Of a stretch of DNA of 64,000 nt, positions 8,084 through 16,359 are shown piece by piece (positions within the stretch are counted from its first letter, which is position 1; each line of letters begins with the position of its first letter). This DNA comes from Schaalia sp. JY-X169 (GTDB lineage: Bacteria > Actinomycetota > Actinomycetes > Actinomycetales > Actinomycetaceae). Below the pieces are notes generated by a model. It worked only from the letters and a program-made list of their open reading frames with translations, searched no databases and was not told where the DNA came from. Both the position numbers and the translations under genes were made by a program. Where the stretch lies: assembly GCF_014069575.1 (NCBI RefSeq), contig NZ_CP059675.1:496001-560000 (forward strand), in the 5' to 3' direction.

Positions 8084-9106
8084 CTAAGTTAGAACTGGGG
8101 CGCTTGACCCACTTAGTGCTATGGTGGCAAAGCCGGGGTCTTCGCGCTGATCAGCACTCCTCTGTGGGGGGGGGGGGGAGTACGCCCAGTTGCTGTCCTC
8201 AAGTGGTGGCTGACCCGAGGGGATCCCCAGGTTGGCAAAATAGTTGTGCTCTCGCAAAATTAATGTGTGTGGGTCGACCTGGCGTACCGCAGATACGACT
8301 CGAGCCATCAGTGGTGCCACTAGTTCCGTCTCAAATGCCGCGACAAGGGGATGGAGGGAATCGCCGATCTGCCGGTGAACGTCCTCGTCATTCAAATGGT
8401 CAAGTTGGCTGAACTTTGCCTGTGGATCAGAGAAGTCGGCCGCCAATGCTTGAGGATCCTGTCCTGTTGCGGCGGCGAAGGCGCCAATGAGGTTGGCAAA
8501 AATCTCAGGCGCTGCGCTTCCCGGTGTTGGCTCATTAAGGAGGTCGTAGCCGGCCACCGCCGGGTGCTTCCCCAGTCGCTGCGCCACGTGCGCCCACATT
8601 GCAGCGAAGCGATCCTGCAGGCCAACCCCACCGGGACCAGCCGTGTTGGCCCAGAAGTTATCCAGTGCTTCGTGAACTGCAGGGCTCGCCAGGTAGGCAT
8701 CACTCCACAGGTCCGTTGCGGCGAACTCATGGGACGTGAGGGTAGCCCACGGTGGTGCACCATCACTGTAGCTTTGAGAGTCGAGGTCTTGGTGGGCATC
8801 CAGCACCGCACACATCCCGGCGGCGGCAATCAGGTCAAGCTGGGATTCTACCCAGTCGAGGTAATCACTGTCGTACTCTCCGGGCTGAGGTTCGATTGCA
8901 GCCCAGATGATGCCCAGGCGGATCAGGGTGAAACCGCGGGATGCCAGGTCAGCGATGTCTGCCCCATCCCACGGGCCCTTGAAGCCACGATCGACGAAGC
9001 TTCCTTCCGAGAGTGCAGTTCCCTTCGCCACCAGGTTGATGCCGTGGAAGACCCTGTGGCGTCCCGCGTCATCGCGAAGTAGCTGCCCGTCAGTACGCAG
9101 CTTCAT
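8084..9106 (-). pseudogene. GH5 endoglycoceramidase-like hydrolase, interrupted near a C13 tract
   Basis: ATG 9106 is preferred over an earlier GTG because AAGGAG lies five bases upstream. About 290 residues match a GH5 endoglycosidase: FHGINLVAKG at the start, IRLGIIWAAIEPQPGEYD, VLDAHQDLDS, and the acid/base Glu in GYDLLNEPTPG. The strand leading toward the nucleophile is visible as HTLILREHNYFAN. After NWAYSP, where the family continues with HxYD and the rest of the barrel, the sequence enters a run of 13 C on the coding strand (G run 8166-8178). It ends after another 28 residues. The tail FATIALSGSS may be the original C-terminus, implying an internal loss. Substrates of the intact family are glycolipids or beta-glucosides. 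Confidence 0.7.
8166..8178. repeat. Homopolymer of 13 G
   Basis: An uninterrupted run of 13 G on the plus strand lies inside the coding region of the GH5 remnant. Runs of this length slip easily, so the frame downstream may vary between cells or be uncertain in the assembly. Confidence 0.9.
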
Positions 9107-9117
9107 TGCTGTCTCCT

Positions 9118-9708
9118 TCACTTACTTTTTGCGAGGCTGGCGATGGCTATCGCCGCCGCCTCAACTGAGGCACGCGCGTGCGCGTCATCTCGGTCAATCA
9201 GCCATGAAATAGTGAACCCGTCGGTGAGAGCGACCAGTAGGCGCGCTACCACCGAGGTAGGCACAGTCCACTCGGAATCGGTTTGCTCGGCCGCCAGCTC
9301 CAGGGATTCCAAGGCAAAACGGGTGTACTGGACATACTGGCCCTCGGCCAATGGGAGCGCGGAGCGCAGGGCATACTGGGTCAGTTCCAGCATCGCCTGT
9401 TCCCGACCCGGGTCGGCTCTCAAGTGGTTCAGGTATCCTTGCAGTCCTTCAGTAAGCAGCGCGGTGAGTGATTTCCCCTTCAGGTTTGCGGGCAGAATCG
9501 CTCTCTGTTCACTCGCCAGGACCTCCGTGATCAGCAGCTCTAGGAGTTGATCGCGGGACTCGAAAGCGTAGTGGAAACTTGCCAGAGACATTCCAGCCTC
9601 AGCAACAATCGCGCGTGTTGACGCGCGGCTGAGCCCCTGTTCGCCGATGACCCGGAACGCTGCGTCTATGAGGGCCTCACGACGTTCCTCCACAGGGATT
9701 CTTGCCAT
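9118..9708 (-). CDS. TetR-family regulator of the glycoside locus
   Basis: 196 residues with a strong ribosome binding site (GAGGAGGAG). The N-terminal helix-turn-helix covers roughly residues 10-50: ALIDAAFRVIGEQGLSRAS, TRAIVAEAGMSLASFHYAF. The C-terminal ligand domain is about 140 residues. The next gene on the same strand is the GH5 remnant, with its start 12 bases away, so the two form one transcript. The divergent GH1 remnant starts at 9812, and the gap carries a perfect palindrome (9760-9779) that is the likely operator. A sugar or glycoside effector is inferred from neighbours only. Confidence 0.85.
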   Translation of the reverse strand: MARIPVEERREALIDAAFRVIGEQGLSRASTRAIVAEAGMSLASFHYAFESRDQLLELLITEVLASEQRAILPANLKGKSLTALLTEGLQGYLNHLRADPGREQAMLELTQYALRSALPLAEGQYVQYTRFALESLELAAEQTDSEWTVPTSVVARLLVALTDGFTISWLIDRDDAHARASVEAAAIAIASLAKSK

Positions 9709-9759
9709 CTCTCCTCCTCAGCCTTGCTGCCCGACGAACTTACCCATACACTACACGGA

Positions 9760-9779
9760 AGTGGGACGAGCGTCCCACT
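9760..9779. promoter_or_regulatory. Perfect palindromic operator, probable TetR-family site
   Basis: AGTGGGACG (9760-9768) and CGTCCCACT (9771-9779) are exact inverted repeats with a two-base AG spacer. The site is midway between the divergent TetR and GH1 genes. The arm length and even symmetry suit a TetR-family dimer, which would explain autoregulation plus control of the divergent gene. Confidence 0.75.
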
Positions 9780-9811
9780 CTTGCTTGTAGGTTCTCGCAG
9801 CGGAGACAAAA

Positions 9812-11365
9812 ATGCACAACGACACCCCTGTCCACAGGGATCCCCTGGTTACAGCGCAGGCCCTTCCGCCCTCGTTCATACTCGGGACCGCAACCGCTTC
9901 GGCGCAGGTTGAAGGCGCCACACGGATTGGGCGCCGCACCCCCAGCGTGTGGGACAGATTTGCCGCGGAGCCGGGACGAATTCTTGACGGATCCACAACG
10001 GCGGTCACGGCAGACCACTATTACCGCTATGAGGAGGACGTCCGGGCCATGAAAGAGCTCGGGACTGATGCATACAGACTCTCCCTGGGTTGGACTCGCC
10101 TTCAGCCAGAAGGCACAGGCCCGCTTGATGCCGGGGGAGTCGACTTCTACGATCGCCTTCTCGATGAGCTCTGCCAGGCGGGGATATCCCCGTTTGTAAC
10201 ACTGTCCCACTGGGATATTCCCGTTCAGTACGAGGGCGGGTGGCTAAGCCGAGACACAGCGAAGCGACTGGGCGACTTCGCGGGACTAGTTGCGCAGCGC
10301 TTCGCAGACCGAGTTGACGGGTGGATAACCATCAATGAGCCCGCTACTGTCACACTGAACGGTTACGCCCTCGGCATTCACGCGCCGGGGGTCCCGCTGC
10401 TGTTTGATTCGCTACCAACTGTGCACAACCAACTTCTCGGCCACGGCTTGGCGGCCCAGGCCCTTCGGGCGGCTGGGGTGCCAGGGCAGATCGGTATCAC
10501 CAATGTCCACACGCCAGTCGTGCCCGCCAGCGACAGTTCGGAAGATGCTGCAATGGCGCAACTGTTCGACATTGTGCACAACCGCGTCTTTGCAGATCCG
10601 GTGTTGCTTGGCCACTACCCGGAGGTGCCGGACTACCTGGGTGGAATCCTCGATGTCCTTACCGATGTTCCCGCAGGGGACTTGGAAATCATCTCCACCC
10701 CGCTAGACTTCTACGGCCTCAACTACTACATGCCAACCCGCGTGGCCGCGGGTAGCGGTTCAGGAACAAGCCCGGATGGGGAGGCCGAGGCAATGGCGGC
10801 ACTGCCCTTCCGCCTCGAAGCCTTCCCCGAGTACCCAACGACCGGCTTCGGCTGGCCAGTTGCTCCTGAGTTCTTCGCGGTGGCTCTCAAGGAGGTTCAT
10901 GAGAGGTATGGCGACAGGCTGCCCCCGATCTACATCACCGAGAACGGGGCAAGTTTTGCGGACGAGGTCGGAGAGGATGGGAAGGTCCACGACGCCCAGC
11001 GCACGGCATACCTCGCCCGACTGGCTCGCGGAAGTAGCGCGCTTGCGACCTCGCTCCTAAAGCGTCTTCTCCATGACGATTCCGCCGTTGGGAGCCATCT
11101 CATCGGTTTTTTCCCAACCCAGTGCCTCCCAGAAATCGAAGGTGTCCTCCGTTGTGAGGTAGGCGCGGGTTGCGCCCGATTCCTTCATCACCCGCGTGGC
11201 GATGTCGGCGAGGACGGACCCAACTCCACGCCTTCTCCACGCCTGCGCGACGTGGAGTTCGCGAATCATCCCCCAGCCGGGCCTTTCATTCCAGTTGGAG
11301 GCTTCGGAATCGATCTGGAAGTTGATGAATCCGATCGGCTCCCCGTCCTCGAAGGCCATGAGTAA
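9812..11365 (+). pseudogene. GH1 beta-glucosidase, C-terminus lost and fused to antisense sequence
   Basis: The first 400 or so residues are a good GH1 beta-glucosidase/galactosidase. They have FILGTATASAQVEGA near the start, the acid/base Glu in TINEPATV, and the nucleophile Glu in IYITENGAS. Homology stops at about base 11018 after RTAYLA. The last barrel strand with its conserved SLLDNFEW region is missing. The frame then runs by chance through the complement of the GNAT gene to 11365, so the final 115 residues are not GH1. Catalytic residues survive but part of the active-site wall is gone, so activity is doubtful. The start has GCGGAGAC upstream and lies under the operator at 9760-9779. 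Confidence 0.75.
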
Positions 11366-11524
11366 GGGGGCTATGCCGCGCACGGATAGATCGACGTACT
11401 TCGGCACGATGTCGCTGCGGATCATCGCCTCCGAGAAAGGGGCATGGAAGTCCAGGGTGAAGTAGTTGACGAACATGTCTTCAAACTGTCGTCTGCGCTG
11501 GTCGTCGTAGAGTTCAATCTCCAT
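11057..11524 (-). CDS. GNAT-family N-acetyltransferase
   Basis: 155 residues from the ATG at 11524, preferred because the earlier in-frame start adds a Pro-rich stretch that does not look like protein. The GNAT core is visible: MAFEDGEPIGFINFQ as strand beta4, then the acetyl-CoA loop AQAWRRRGVGSVL, then the late AYLTTEDTFDFWEALGW. The acceptor is unknown. The gene runs tail-on into the truncated GH1 frame. An inverted repeat covers the start codon (11521-11542). The family is certain, the role is not. Confidence 0.8.
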   Translation of the reverse strand: MEIELYDDQRRRQFEDMFVNYFTLDFHAPFSEAMIRSDIVPKYVDLSVRGIAPLLMAFEDGEPIGFINFQIDSEASNWNERPGWGMIRELHVAQAWRRRGVGSVLADIATRVMKESGATRAYLTTEDTFDFWEALGWEKTDEMAPNGGIVMEKTL

Positions 11525-11542
11525 GGCACTACTTTGCCATGG
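11521..11542. repeat. Inverted repeat over the GNAT start codon
   Basis: CCATGGCA (11521-11528) and TGCCATGG (11535-11542) are exact inverted repeats around a 6-base loop. On the minus-strand transcript the repeat would fold the start codon into a hairpin; as DNA it could be an operator. Confidence 0.5.
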
Positions 11543-11596
11543 TCCGTGCGGTGGACCGGGGTTAATTATTGGGCGTGGCCGTGATACTTTCAATCT

Positions 11597-12043
11597 ATGC
11601 GCGTGATAGACATCATAAAAACAAAGGGTAGTGAGGTCGTCTCGCTACCACCGTCCACTACGATTCGCGATCTGGTTGACGTACTGCAAGAGCGACGGAT
11701 CGGCGCCGTGGTCGTCGTTGATCAAGGCTCTCTTGCGGGCATCGTCTCAGAACGTGACGTGGTTCGATTTGCGCGGGGTGCACTCACACTTGAGGATCCC
11801 CTGTCGGCGATCATGACAACCACGGTTATTACTTGCTCTCCAGAAGATGAGGCGCGTGATTTGGCTGAAATCATGACCAAACAGCGTTTTCGCCACCTTC
11901 CCGTTGTGGAGGACGGGGATCTGGTGGGTATCGTCTCGATCGGTGACATCGTCAAGGCAAGACTGGATGAGCTGGAGGCGGAACGTGACCACCTTGTCGG
12001 CTACGTTCACGGGCGCGGCGCTTTGCAGGGGACGCCAGAGTAG
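11597..12043 (+). CDS. Tandem CBS-domain protein
   Basis: 148 residues made of two CBS domains. The first, about residues 8-60, contains RRIGAVVVVDQGSLAGIVSERD. The second, about 70-125, contains FRHLPVVEDGDLVGIVSIGDIV. Stand-alone CBS pairs bind adenine nucleotides and act as energy sensors or partners of other proteins. No catalytic domain is attached. The gene is followed 12 bases later by a Gfo/Idh/MocA oxidoreductase on the same strand, so the two are probably cotranscribed. Confidence 0.85.
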   Translation: MRVIDIIKTKGSEVVSLPPSTTIRDLVDVLQERRIGAVVVVDQGSLAGIVSERDVVRFARGALTLEDPLSAIMTTTVITCSPEDEARDLAEIMTKQRFRHLPVVEDGDLVGIVSIGDIVKARLDELEAERDHLVGYVHGRGALQGTPE

Positions 12044-12055
12044 CTCGCTGTCGGC

Positions 12056-13006
12056 ATGAAGTTCGGAATTATCGGAACGAACTTTGTCAGTTCGTGGTTT
12101 GTTGCGGCCGCAGAGAACACCGGTGGGGCAGTCCTTCCAACTGCAGTGTTCTCTAGGGACTTGAAGCGTGGTGAGGACTTTGCGCGTCGCCACAACCTCC
12201 CTCTGTATTACGACAACTTGGACGCGATTATCGATGCTGTAGATGCGGTCTATATTGCGAGCCCAACGAATGTGCACCTCCCGCAGGCGCTGGCGGCGAT
12301 TGAGCGAGGGCGGCACGTCCTCGTCGAAAAAACGATGACGGAGAGTGTTGAGGGGACGAGGGATCTCTTTGCTGCGGCAGACATGGCGGGTGTTGTGGCA
12401 ATGGAGGCCACACGAAATCTGCACGCTCCCGCCCATGAGGTGGTAAGAAACGCGCTTGGACGCCTTGGGACACTGAGGTACGCACACCTTGAGAACCTGC
12501 AGTATTCGTCCCGATATGACCGCCACCGGGCAGGAGAGGTGCTGAACGCCTTCAATCCAGCCTTAGGTAACAGTGCGGTAGCGGATATCGGAGTGTACTG
12601 CCTCGAGCCCGCACTGGACTGGTTTGGTTCACCCCTGACGCACAGGGGAACTTCGGTGCGACTTGAGAATGGTTTTGAGGCTTTGGGATCCATTCAATTG
12701 GACTACGGGGCCATGGTGGTTGACGTTGTTTATTCGAAGATCGTTTCAGGGGTTACGCCCTCGACAATCATCGGTGAGAAAGGTGCGCTGACCATTGACA
12801 ATCTGGGTCAGCCTTCGCTGATTGAATGGCTGCCGCGCGACGGTGAAGCCCAGGTGCTCTCTTGTGACCCGGATGCCGCACCAATGGCGAACATGCACTT
12901 CGAGCTGCTTGACTTCGTGAGTCAAGTTCAGGCTGGCCAAGTGGATCCCCGTTGGCGTGACATCACGATTCGAGCTCGGCAGATAATGGATGAACACCTT
13001 CGGTAA
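12056..13006 (+). CDS. Gfo/Idh/MocA-family oxidoreductase
   Basis: 316 residues. The Rossmann motif is GIIGTN at 4-9, followed by AVYIASPTNVHLPQALAA. The family EKP motif, whose Lys is catalytic in many members, reads EKT at 91-93: Lys92 is kept but the Pro is replaced. The C-terminal domain includes AVADIGVYCLEP, the usual site of a second catalytic residue. Members oxidise or reduce sugars, inositols or bile pigments with NAD(P). The substrate is not evident. It follows the CBS gene closely. Confidence 0.8.
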   Translation: MKFGIIGTNFVSSWFVAAAENTGGAVLPTAVFSRDLKRGEDFARRHNLPLYYDNLDAIIDAVDAVYIASPTNVHLPQALAAIERGRHVLVEKTMTESVEGTRDLFAAADMAGVVAMEATRNLHAPAHEVVRNALGRLGTLRYAHLENLQYSSRYDRHRAGEVLNAFNPALGNSAVADIGVYCLEPALDWFGSPLTHRGTSVRLENGFEALGSIQLDYGAMVVDVVYSKIVSGVTPSTIIGEKGALTIDNLGQPSLIEWLPRDGEAQVLSCDPDAAPMANMHFELLDFVSQVQAGQVDPRWRDITIRARQIMDEHLR

Positions 13007-13011
13007 CCGCG

Positions 13012-13085
13012 CACCATACACGAAACATAATGCGCCTGACCGCATATATAAATGCAGATCGGACGGAGTATGGTGTCATGTTTCG
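13012..13085. promoter_or_regulatory. Paired 8-base motifs in inverted copies upstream of the XRE gene
   Basis: CACCATAC (13012-13019) and CGAAACAT (13021-13028) occur together. Their exact complements GTATGGTG (13068-13075) and ATGTTTCG (13078-13085) follow in the same order about 40 bases on. Because the order is A-B then A'-B', both pairs cannot nest in one hairpin. The region precedes a small HTH regulator and could hold its binding sites. Confidence 0.4.
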
Positions 13086-13175
13086 CGTGGTAGGTTCAGT
13101 GCGGTTGGTGATCACATTCATATGACCACATTTGAGGAGTGGGCCCCGCGCCCCGTCTGAGCAAAGGGGTTAGGT

Positions 13176-13478
13176 GTGTCTAAGAGAGGCAACACCGAGG
13201 AGTGGGCCGAGTACGTCCGCGAACTTGGGGATTTGATCAAAGAGATTCGTGAGATGCGGAGTATGTCGCAGGAACGAGTTGCTTTTGCTTCTGGTCTGGC
13301 CAAGTACACCTTTCAGCGGATTGAGAAGGGTCTGAGTAACAAGAACGCTCCTGCGAATCCGACTTTGCTGACGCTTGTGGCAATCGCTAACTCACTGGAT
13401 GTTTCGCTTGAAGAACTTCTGCCCGCCAGGGAACTTCCCGAACTCGATACCATTGCGGGCGAAGACTCTTTTCTCTAG
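13176..13478 (+). CDS. XRE-family DNA-binding protein
   Basis: 100 residues from a GTG with AAAGGGG upstream. The Cro/C1-type helix-turn-helix covers residues about 20-75: IREMRSMSQERVAFASGL, then KYTFQRIEKG and NPTLLTLVAIANSLDVSLEELL. There is no ligand domain. No toxin or partner gene lies next to it. It overlaps the convergent hypothetical gene by four bases at the stop codons. It may bind the inverted motif pairs upstream. Confidence 0.8.
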   Translation: MSKRGNTEEWAEYVRELGDLIKEIREMRSMSQERVAFASGLAKYTFQRIEKGLSNKNAPANPTLLTLVAIANSLDVSLEELLPARELPELDTIAGEDSFL

Positions 13479-13819
13479 TTTGCGAGGACGCTTCCTAGTA
13501 GCCGGTAGATACGCCCAGCGCTTTCACGTGTAACGGTGAAGGCAGTGTCATCGCTCCCGACAAAGACCCATTCTTCTGTGGCAAGTTGGGCGTCGCCCTG
13601 ATTTCCATGGAACTGGTACTGGAACAGAACAACGTCAAATACTTCACCGCCGATGATTGCGGTTCCGTCACGGTGGCGGACCATACTTACCACGGGGATC
13701 GGGGTGGGTTCGGTCGCATGCACGTAGTCGGAGAAGTTGGGATCATACATTTGTTCTTGGGCAGACGCTAACGTCTCATGATTGCCGACGCACCATGAGG
13801 GACAATCACTTGTTTCCAT
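13475..13819 (-). CDS. Small conserved-type hypothetical with CPSWC motif (DUF6907-like)
   Basis: About 114 residues from the ATG at 13819; an in-frame start at 13861 would add 14 residues. CPSWC near the N-terminus and a C-terminal helix SAGRIYRLLGSVL resemble small actinobacterial proteins of the DUF6907 type, which often sit beside HTH genes on mobile or variable DNA. The middle has MVRHRDGTAIIGG. The family match is from memory and not firm, and no function is known. It is convergent with the XRE gene. Confidence 0.5.
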   Translation of the reverse strand: METSDCPSWCVGNHETLASAQEQMYDPNFSDYVHATEPTPIPVVSMVRHRDGTAIIGGEVFDVVLFQYQFHGNQGDAQLATEEWVFVGSDDTAFTVTRESAGRIYRLLGSVLAN

Positions 13820-13988
13820 CTCTTCACCACTTTCTCGACTATTAGCCAGTCTGTAGTCCAAGCGATGGCGTCGCTAGTCGTCTAGCGCGCAAATGGGGAA
13901 AGCTCCGGATTATGTGAACTGTGGACATCTCACTGTCCCTCGCAGGGGCGAATATCAGGTTTAGGTCAATAGCGACTAATCTGGGCCC

Positions 13989-15668
13989 ATGACTCCAGAA
14001 GAACTCAGCCGACTCTTGCACGGTGCCCTAACCAGTCTTGCTGCAGACGAATCCTCGGCCTTGTCCGAGGACGATATCCCCAAGTCGATCGTTGTTGAGC
14101 GTCCTCGGTCGCGTGACCACGGGGATTGGTCAACGAATGTGGCAATGCAGCTTGCAAAGCAGATGGGAATGTCGCCCAGGGATCTCGCGCAGATCCTTAG
14201 CAACACCCTGGCGGCCGAGCCTGGCATCGCCGCCGTCGAAATTGCTGGACCCGGGTTCCTCAACTTCCGTTTGGATGCCGCATCGGCGGGGGAACTGGCG
14301 CGGACGATCGTTTCAGAAGGTGCAAACTACGGGTCAAACACAACACTTGAGGGCCAGAAAATCAATCTGGAGTTCGTCTCAGCAAACCCAACAGGGCCCG
14401 TGCATTTGGGTGGAGCTCGGTGGGCGGCGGTTGGGGATGCACTAGCCCGCCTACTGGAGGTGTCGGGGGCCGAAGTGGTGCGTGAGTACTACTTCAACGA
14501 CCACGGAACCCAAATCGATCGCTTCTCTAACTCACTCCTGGCGCGTGCCCGCGGAGTCGAACCCCCTGAGGATGGTTACGGGGGTCTCTACATCGAAGAG
14601 ATTGCCGACCGTGTTCGTGAAGCGCAGGTCAAGGCTGGAGAGCCTGATCCAGTTTCCCTCCCGGACGAAGAGGCGCTAGAGGTATTCCGGCGCGAGGGTG
14701 TGGAAATCATGTTCGCAGAGATAAAGAGTGCGCTTGAAGACTTCCGGGTTTCCTTCGATGTTTACTTTCACGAGGACTCCCTACACGAGTCTGGCGCGGT
14801 TGATCGAGCTCTGGAGGCGCTGCGTGATCGCGGCGTGCTCTATGAAGCCGAAGGTGCGCTGTGGTTGCGCTCAAGCGACTTCGGAGATGACAAGGACCGG
14901 GTTCTCATCAAATCCAACGGTGAGCCTGCCTACCTGTCAGGAGACGTTGCCTACTACCTTGACAAGCGCCAGCGAGGAGCGGACACGGCCATCTACCTTC
15001 TCGGTGCCGACCATCACGGGTACATCGGCAGAATGATGGCTGTCTGCGCTGCCTTTGGGGATACCCCCGATGAGAACATGCAGATCATCATCGGCCAGCT
15101 TGTTGACCTGGTGAAAGATGGTGAACAGGTGCGCATGTCGAAACGAGCCGGCAATGTGGTGACGCAAGAAGACTTAGTCGAGGCCGTGGGCGTAGACGCT
15201 GCGCGCTACGCGATGGTTCGTGTCTCAGCAGACACCAAACTGGTCATCGACCTCGACCTGTTGACAAAGAACACGAACGACAACCCTGTCTACTACGTTC
15301 AATACGCGCACGCTCGAACGCGTTCGGTGGCGCGCAACGCTGGTGAACACGGGGTCGTTATGGAGTCGGGTTTCCACCCGGAGCTTCTGAATCACGCAGC
15401 AGACACCGACCTCTTGGGCGTGTTGGCTCAGTTCCCAGCGATTGTCGCGCAGGCTGCGGCAATGCGTGAGGCGCACAGAGTTGCACGCTATCTCGAATCA
15501 TTGGCCTCGACGTATCACGCCTGGTACTCACAGTGCCGCGTCACACCCCGGGCCGGTGAGGAAGTCAATGACGCGCATGTCGCGAGACTGTGGCTCAATG
15601 AGGCGGTGTCTCAGGTGCTAGAGAATGGTTTGGGGTTGCTTGGGGTGAGTGCGCCGGACCGTATGTGA
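13989..15668 (+). CDS. argS: Arginyl-tRNA synthetase
   Basis: 559 residues, normal length for the bacterial class I enzyme that charges tRNA-Arg. The N-terminal additional domain is followed by the HIGH-type motif in [11 protein letters not shown] at about 132-142. The KMSKS-type loop reads MSKRAGN. The C-terminal anticodon-binding domain runs to the end ([10 protein letters not shown]). In many actinobacteria argS is followed by lysA, hom, thrC, thrB and rho; here it is followed by an opposite-strand CYTH gene and then a thrB relic. Confidence 0.97.
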   Translation: MTPEELSRLLHGALTSLAADESSALSEDDIPKSIVVERPRSRDHGDWSTNVAMQLAKQMGMSPRDLAQILSNTLAAEPGIAAVEIAGPGFLNFRLDAASAGELARTIVSEGANYGSNTTLEGQKINLEFVSANPTGPVHLGGARWAAVGDALARLLEVSGAEVVREYYFNDHGTQIDRFSNSLLARARGVEPPEDGYGGLYIEEIADRVREAQVKAGEPDPVSLPDEEALEVFRREGVEIMFAEIKSALEDFRVSFDVYFHEDSLHESGAVDRALEALRDRGVLYEAEGALWLRSSDFGDDKDRVLIKSNGEPAYLSGDVAYYLDKRQRGADTAIYLLGADHHGYIGRMMAVCAAFGDTPDENMQIIIGQLVDLVKDGEQVRMSKRAGNVVTQEDLVEAVGVDAARYAMVRVSADTKLVIDLDLLTKNTNDNPVYYVQYAHARTRSVARNAGEHGVVMESGFHPELLNHAADTDLLGVLAQFPAIVAQAAAMREAHRVARYLESLASTYHAWYSQCRVTPRAGEEVNDAHVARLWLNEAVSQVLENGLGLLGVSAPDRM

Positions 15669-15674
15669 GGGGTG

Positions 15675-16319
15675 CTATAGGTAGCTGTTCTTCCCAAACC
15701 CGGTCTCGAAACGTGAGCTTTGGTTGGAGAGCTGAGCTAGGTAGGACTTCATCCATACGGAGTAGGGACTGTTGACCAGTTCATCATTTGAAAAGCGTGA
15801 ATCCCCGGTGATCTCCGCGGTGGCAAATGAGGGGATTTCAAGGTCGACAACGGGAGAGGTCCGTTCGCACTCCGCAACGACCAGGGGGCGGTTCTCACCG
15901 CAAAACTCGTCGATCACCCACCCGTCGGCCCCAAGCCACACGCCATAGCGGCGTTTGGCCAGCGTCGTCCCACCGCGGGCACACATTGCCACACCAACAC
16001 CTATATCAATGGGGCGTTCGGCTTCGTAGCGGGTCCCTCCTATATTTGGGCCCTTGACAGTTAGCATGCAGAGATCAAACTCATCTGCGAAGCGATGCAA
16101 CGCGGCCTTGCCATCTATGTCCAGAGGCAGGGCGGCAGGTGGCTGGGTGGCTTGTAGCCTGACGCGAAGTCCGTAGCCATCTTTTGCTAGGAAGTAGGTC
16201 TGGACGATTATGTCAGGCGAGTTGTCCTCAAGGAGGTGGTGGGGTAACGATGTCACCAAGAAGCGACGTTCAAACTCAAAGTCCGTGTCGCCTGTGTGCA
16301 TGTCATCACCGTAGTGCAA
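15675..16319 (-). CDS. CYTH-domain protein
   Basis: 214 residues; a second Met at 16301 is an equally good start. The signature FEFERRFLV near the N-terminus is the E-x-E-x-R/K metal/phosphate motif of CYTH enzymes. Later strands show MLTVKG, YEAERPI, AKRRYGVW and VIDEFCGENRPLVVAECE, all with the alternating charged residues that line the CYTH tunnel. Family members hydrolyse triphosphate compounds or inorganic tripolyphosphate, and some are adenylate cyclases. It lies opposite to and between argS and the thrB relic, where lysA-hom-thrC usually lie, so it may have entered when those were lost. Confidence 0.75.
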   Translation of the reverse strand: MHYGDDMHTGDTDFEFERRFLVTSLPHHLLEDNSPDIIVQTYFLAKDGYGLRVRLQATQPPAALPLDIDGKAALHRFADEFDLCMLTVKGPNIGGTRYEAERPIDIGVGVAMCARGGTTLAKRRYGVWLGADGWVIDEFCGENRPLVVAECERTSPVVDLEIPSFATAEITGDSRFSNDELVNSPYSVWMKSYLAQLSNQSSRFETGFGKNSYL

Positions 16320-16359
16320 ACTTGAGTGTGGTGGAGGAAGTTAGGGGCCTGGAGTAGCG

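Noticed and set aside
11747-12526. A 259-residue minus-strand frame across the CBS and oxidoreductase genes
   Set aside because: It is antisense to two well-supported genes and has no domain of its own.
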